NCBI GenBank assembly: GCA_900045905.1
Contig: FCNS01000014.1
Span: forward strand, 124,001-188,000
Reading direction: 5' to 3'
DNA length: 64,000 nucleotides
Source: Clostridiales bacterium CHKCI001
Lineage (GTDB): Bacteria > Bacillota > Clostridia > Lachnospirales > Lachnospiraceae
The notes under the pieces were generated by a model. That model searched no databases, was not told the DNA's origin, and saw only the letters and a program-made list of their open reading frames with translations. The first letter of the stretch is position 1; the number at the start of each line of letters is the position of its first letter. The position numbers were made by a program, and so were the translations under genes. Positions 63,663 through 64,000 of this stretch are shown here, piece after piece.

Positions 63663-64000
63663 ATGAAAAATATCATACTAGAAACAATTGGTTTATCGAA
63701 AGTGTATATGCAGGGTGATGTGAAAGTAACTGCCTTAGATCAAGTAAATATTGAAATTTATGCAAATGAAATAACCGCAGTAGTTGGTCCGAGTGGATGT
63801 GGAAAGTCTACCTTACTCCATTTATTGAGTGGTATGGATAGACCGACATCGGGAAAGGTTTTGCTCGATGGGGAAGATATTTATAGTCTTAATGATCGGA
63901 TGTTAACGAAGTTAAGAAGTGAAGTAATTGGTTTTATTTTTCAAAAATTTAACTTGCTTCCTGATTTGACTGTAATAGAAAATATTACTCTTCCAGCAGA
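63663..64000 (+). CDS. MacB/LolD-type ABC ATPase, cut by the window end
   Basis: Open frame from ATG 63663 to the end of the window (112 codons). Walker A GPSGCGKS, then LLHLLSGMDRPTSGKVLLDG and the Q-loop FQKFNLLPDLTVIENI, typical of MacB/LolD/SalX ATPases that pair with FtsX-like permeases. A stop lies just upstream in frame, fixing the start. No RBS is close; GAGAGGGGG (63624-63632) lies farther up, with hairpin ATCCAT/ATGGAT (63635-63652) between. The partner permease must be beyond the window. Confidence 0.85.
   Translation, partial: MKNIILETIGLSKVYMQGDVKVTALDQVNIEIYANEITAVVGPSGCGKSTLLHLLSGMDRPTSGKVLLDGEDIYSLNDRMLTKLRSEVIGFIFQKFNLLPDLTVIENITLPA

Noticed and set aside
63647-63718. 23-codon frame starting at ATG 63647 as a leader peptide
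   Set aside because: Spacing from the purine run is too long and it overlaps the well supported ABC ATPase frame.

Overview
The window is AT-rich DNA with strong AGGAGG-type ribosome binding sites, short intergenic gaps and gene sets typical of anaerobic Gram-positive Clostridia. The hcp/ferredoxin/Crp unit, the YesM/YesN/LplBC sugar system, XpaC-TelA, the IreB-YqgF-DUF1292 trio, RNase J, TrmR-TrhP and a C-terminal choline-binding-like repeat on a PBP all fit a gut-type Lachnospiraceae. Genus cannot be fixed from the sequence alone. No tRNA, rRNA or CRISPR array was seen. Most genes lie on the + strand; the - strand carries the ferredoxin-hcp pair, an HPr-like gene, a 46-codon peptide gene and an IS remnant. 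Layout: 0.2-5.4 kb, small membrane protein, then an exopolysaccharide-control operon (CpsB-type phosphatase, membrane protein with Ig-like repeats, two tandem Wzz/BY-kinase fusions). 5.5-10.8 kb, uridine phosphorylase, a cysteine-cluster protein, nitrosative-stress genes (ferredoxin, hcp) divergent from a Crp/Fnr regulator, and a GNAT acetyltransferase. 11.1-25.2 kb, an alpha-mannoside utilisation locus: cytoplasmic GH125 and GH38 alpha-mannosidases, YesL, a YesM/YesN two-component system, LplB/LplC permeases with a lipoprotein binding protein, and ManA. Imported manno-oligosaccharides would be trimmed to mannose inside the cell; ManA would pass mannose 6-phosphate to glycolysis. The transport ATPase must be elsewhere. 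25.4-34.0 kb, XpaC-TelA and a complete OppABCDF peptide transporter behind a perfect sigma-A promoter.
34.3-52.0 kb is housekeeping: D,D-carboxypeptidase, PrmA, RsmE, cysteine desulfurase/ThiI, an HPr-like protein lacking the active-site His, MtaB, IreB, YqgF, DUF1292, RNase J, a short MltG-like protein, TrmR, TrhP, an M16C protease, Era and RecO. A family of about 43-bp hairpin repeats (at least eight copies, three in tandem between era and recO) is scattered through intergenic gaps from 16.6 to 51.2 kb.
52-64 kb is accessory and is the most unusual part. Three units start with the same operator/promoter (inverted repeat ending in TTGGTGAATAAACT-like sequence, then a TTGT-type -35 and a conserved -10 block): a secreted small protein followed by four permease-like proteins and two ABC ATPases; a broken radical-SAM gene followed by an ABC exporter; and a second secreted small protein followed by a MacB/LolD-type ABC ATPase cut by the window end. 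Between units two and three lies a 631-aa TPR protein made of two homologous halves with degenerate HTH-like heads (RRNPP-like), and next to it, convergent, a 46-aa peptide gene with a strong RBS. The working hypothesis is a peptide-responsive regulon that drives secretion or modification of small proteins.
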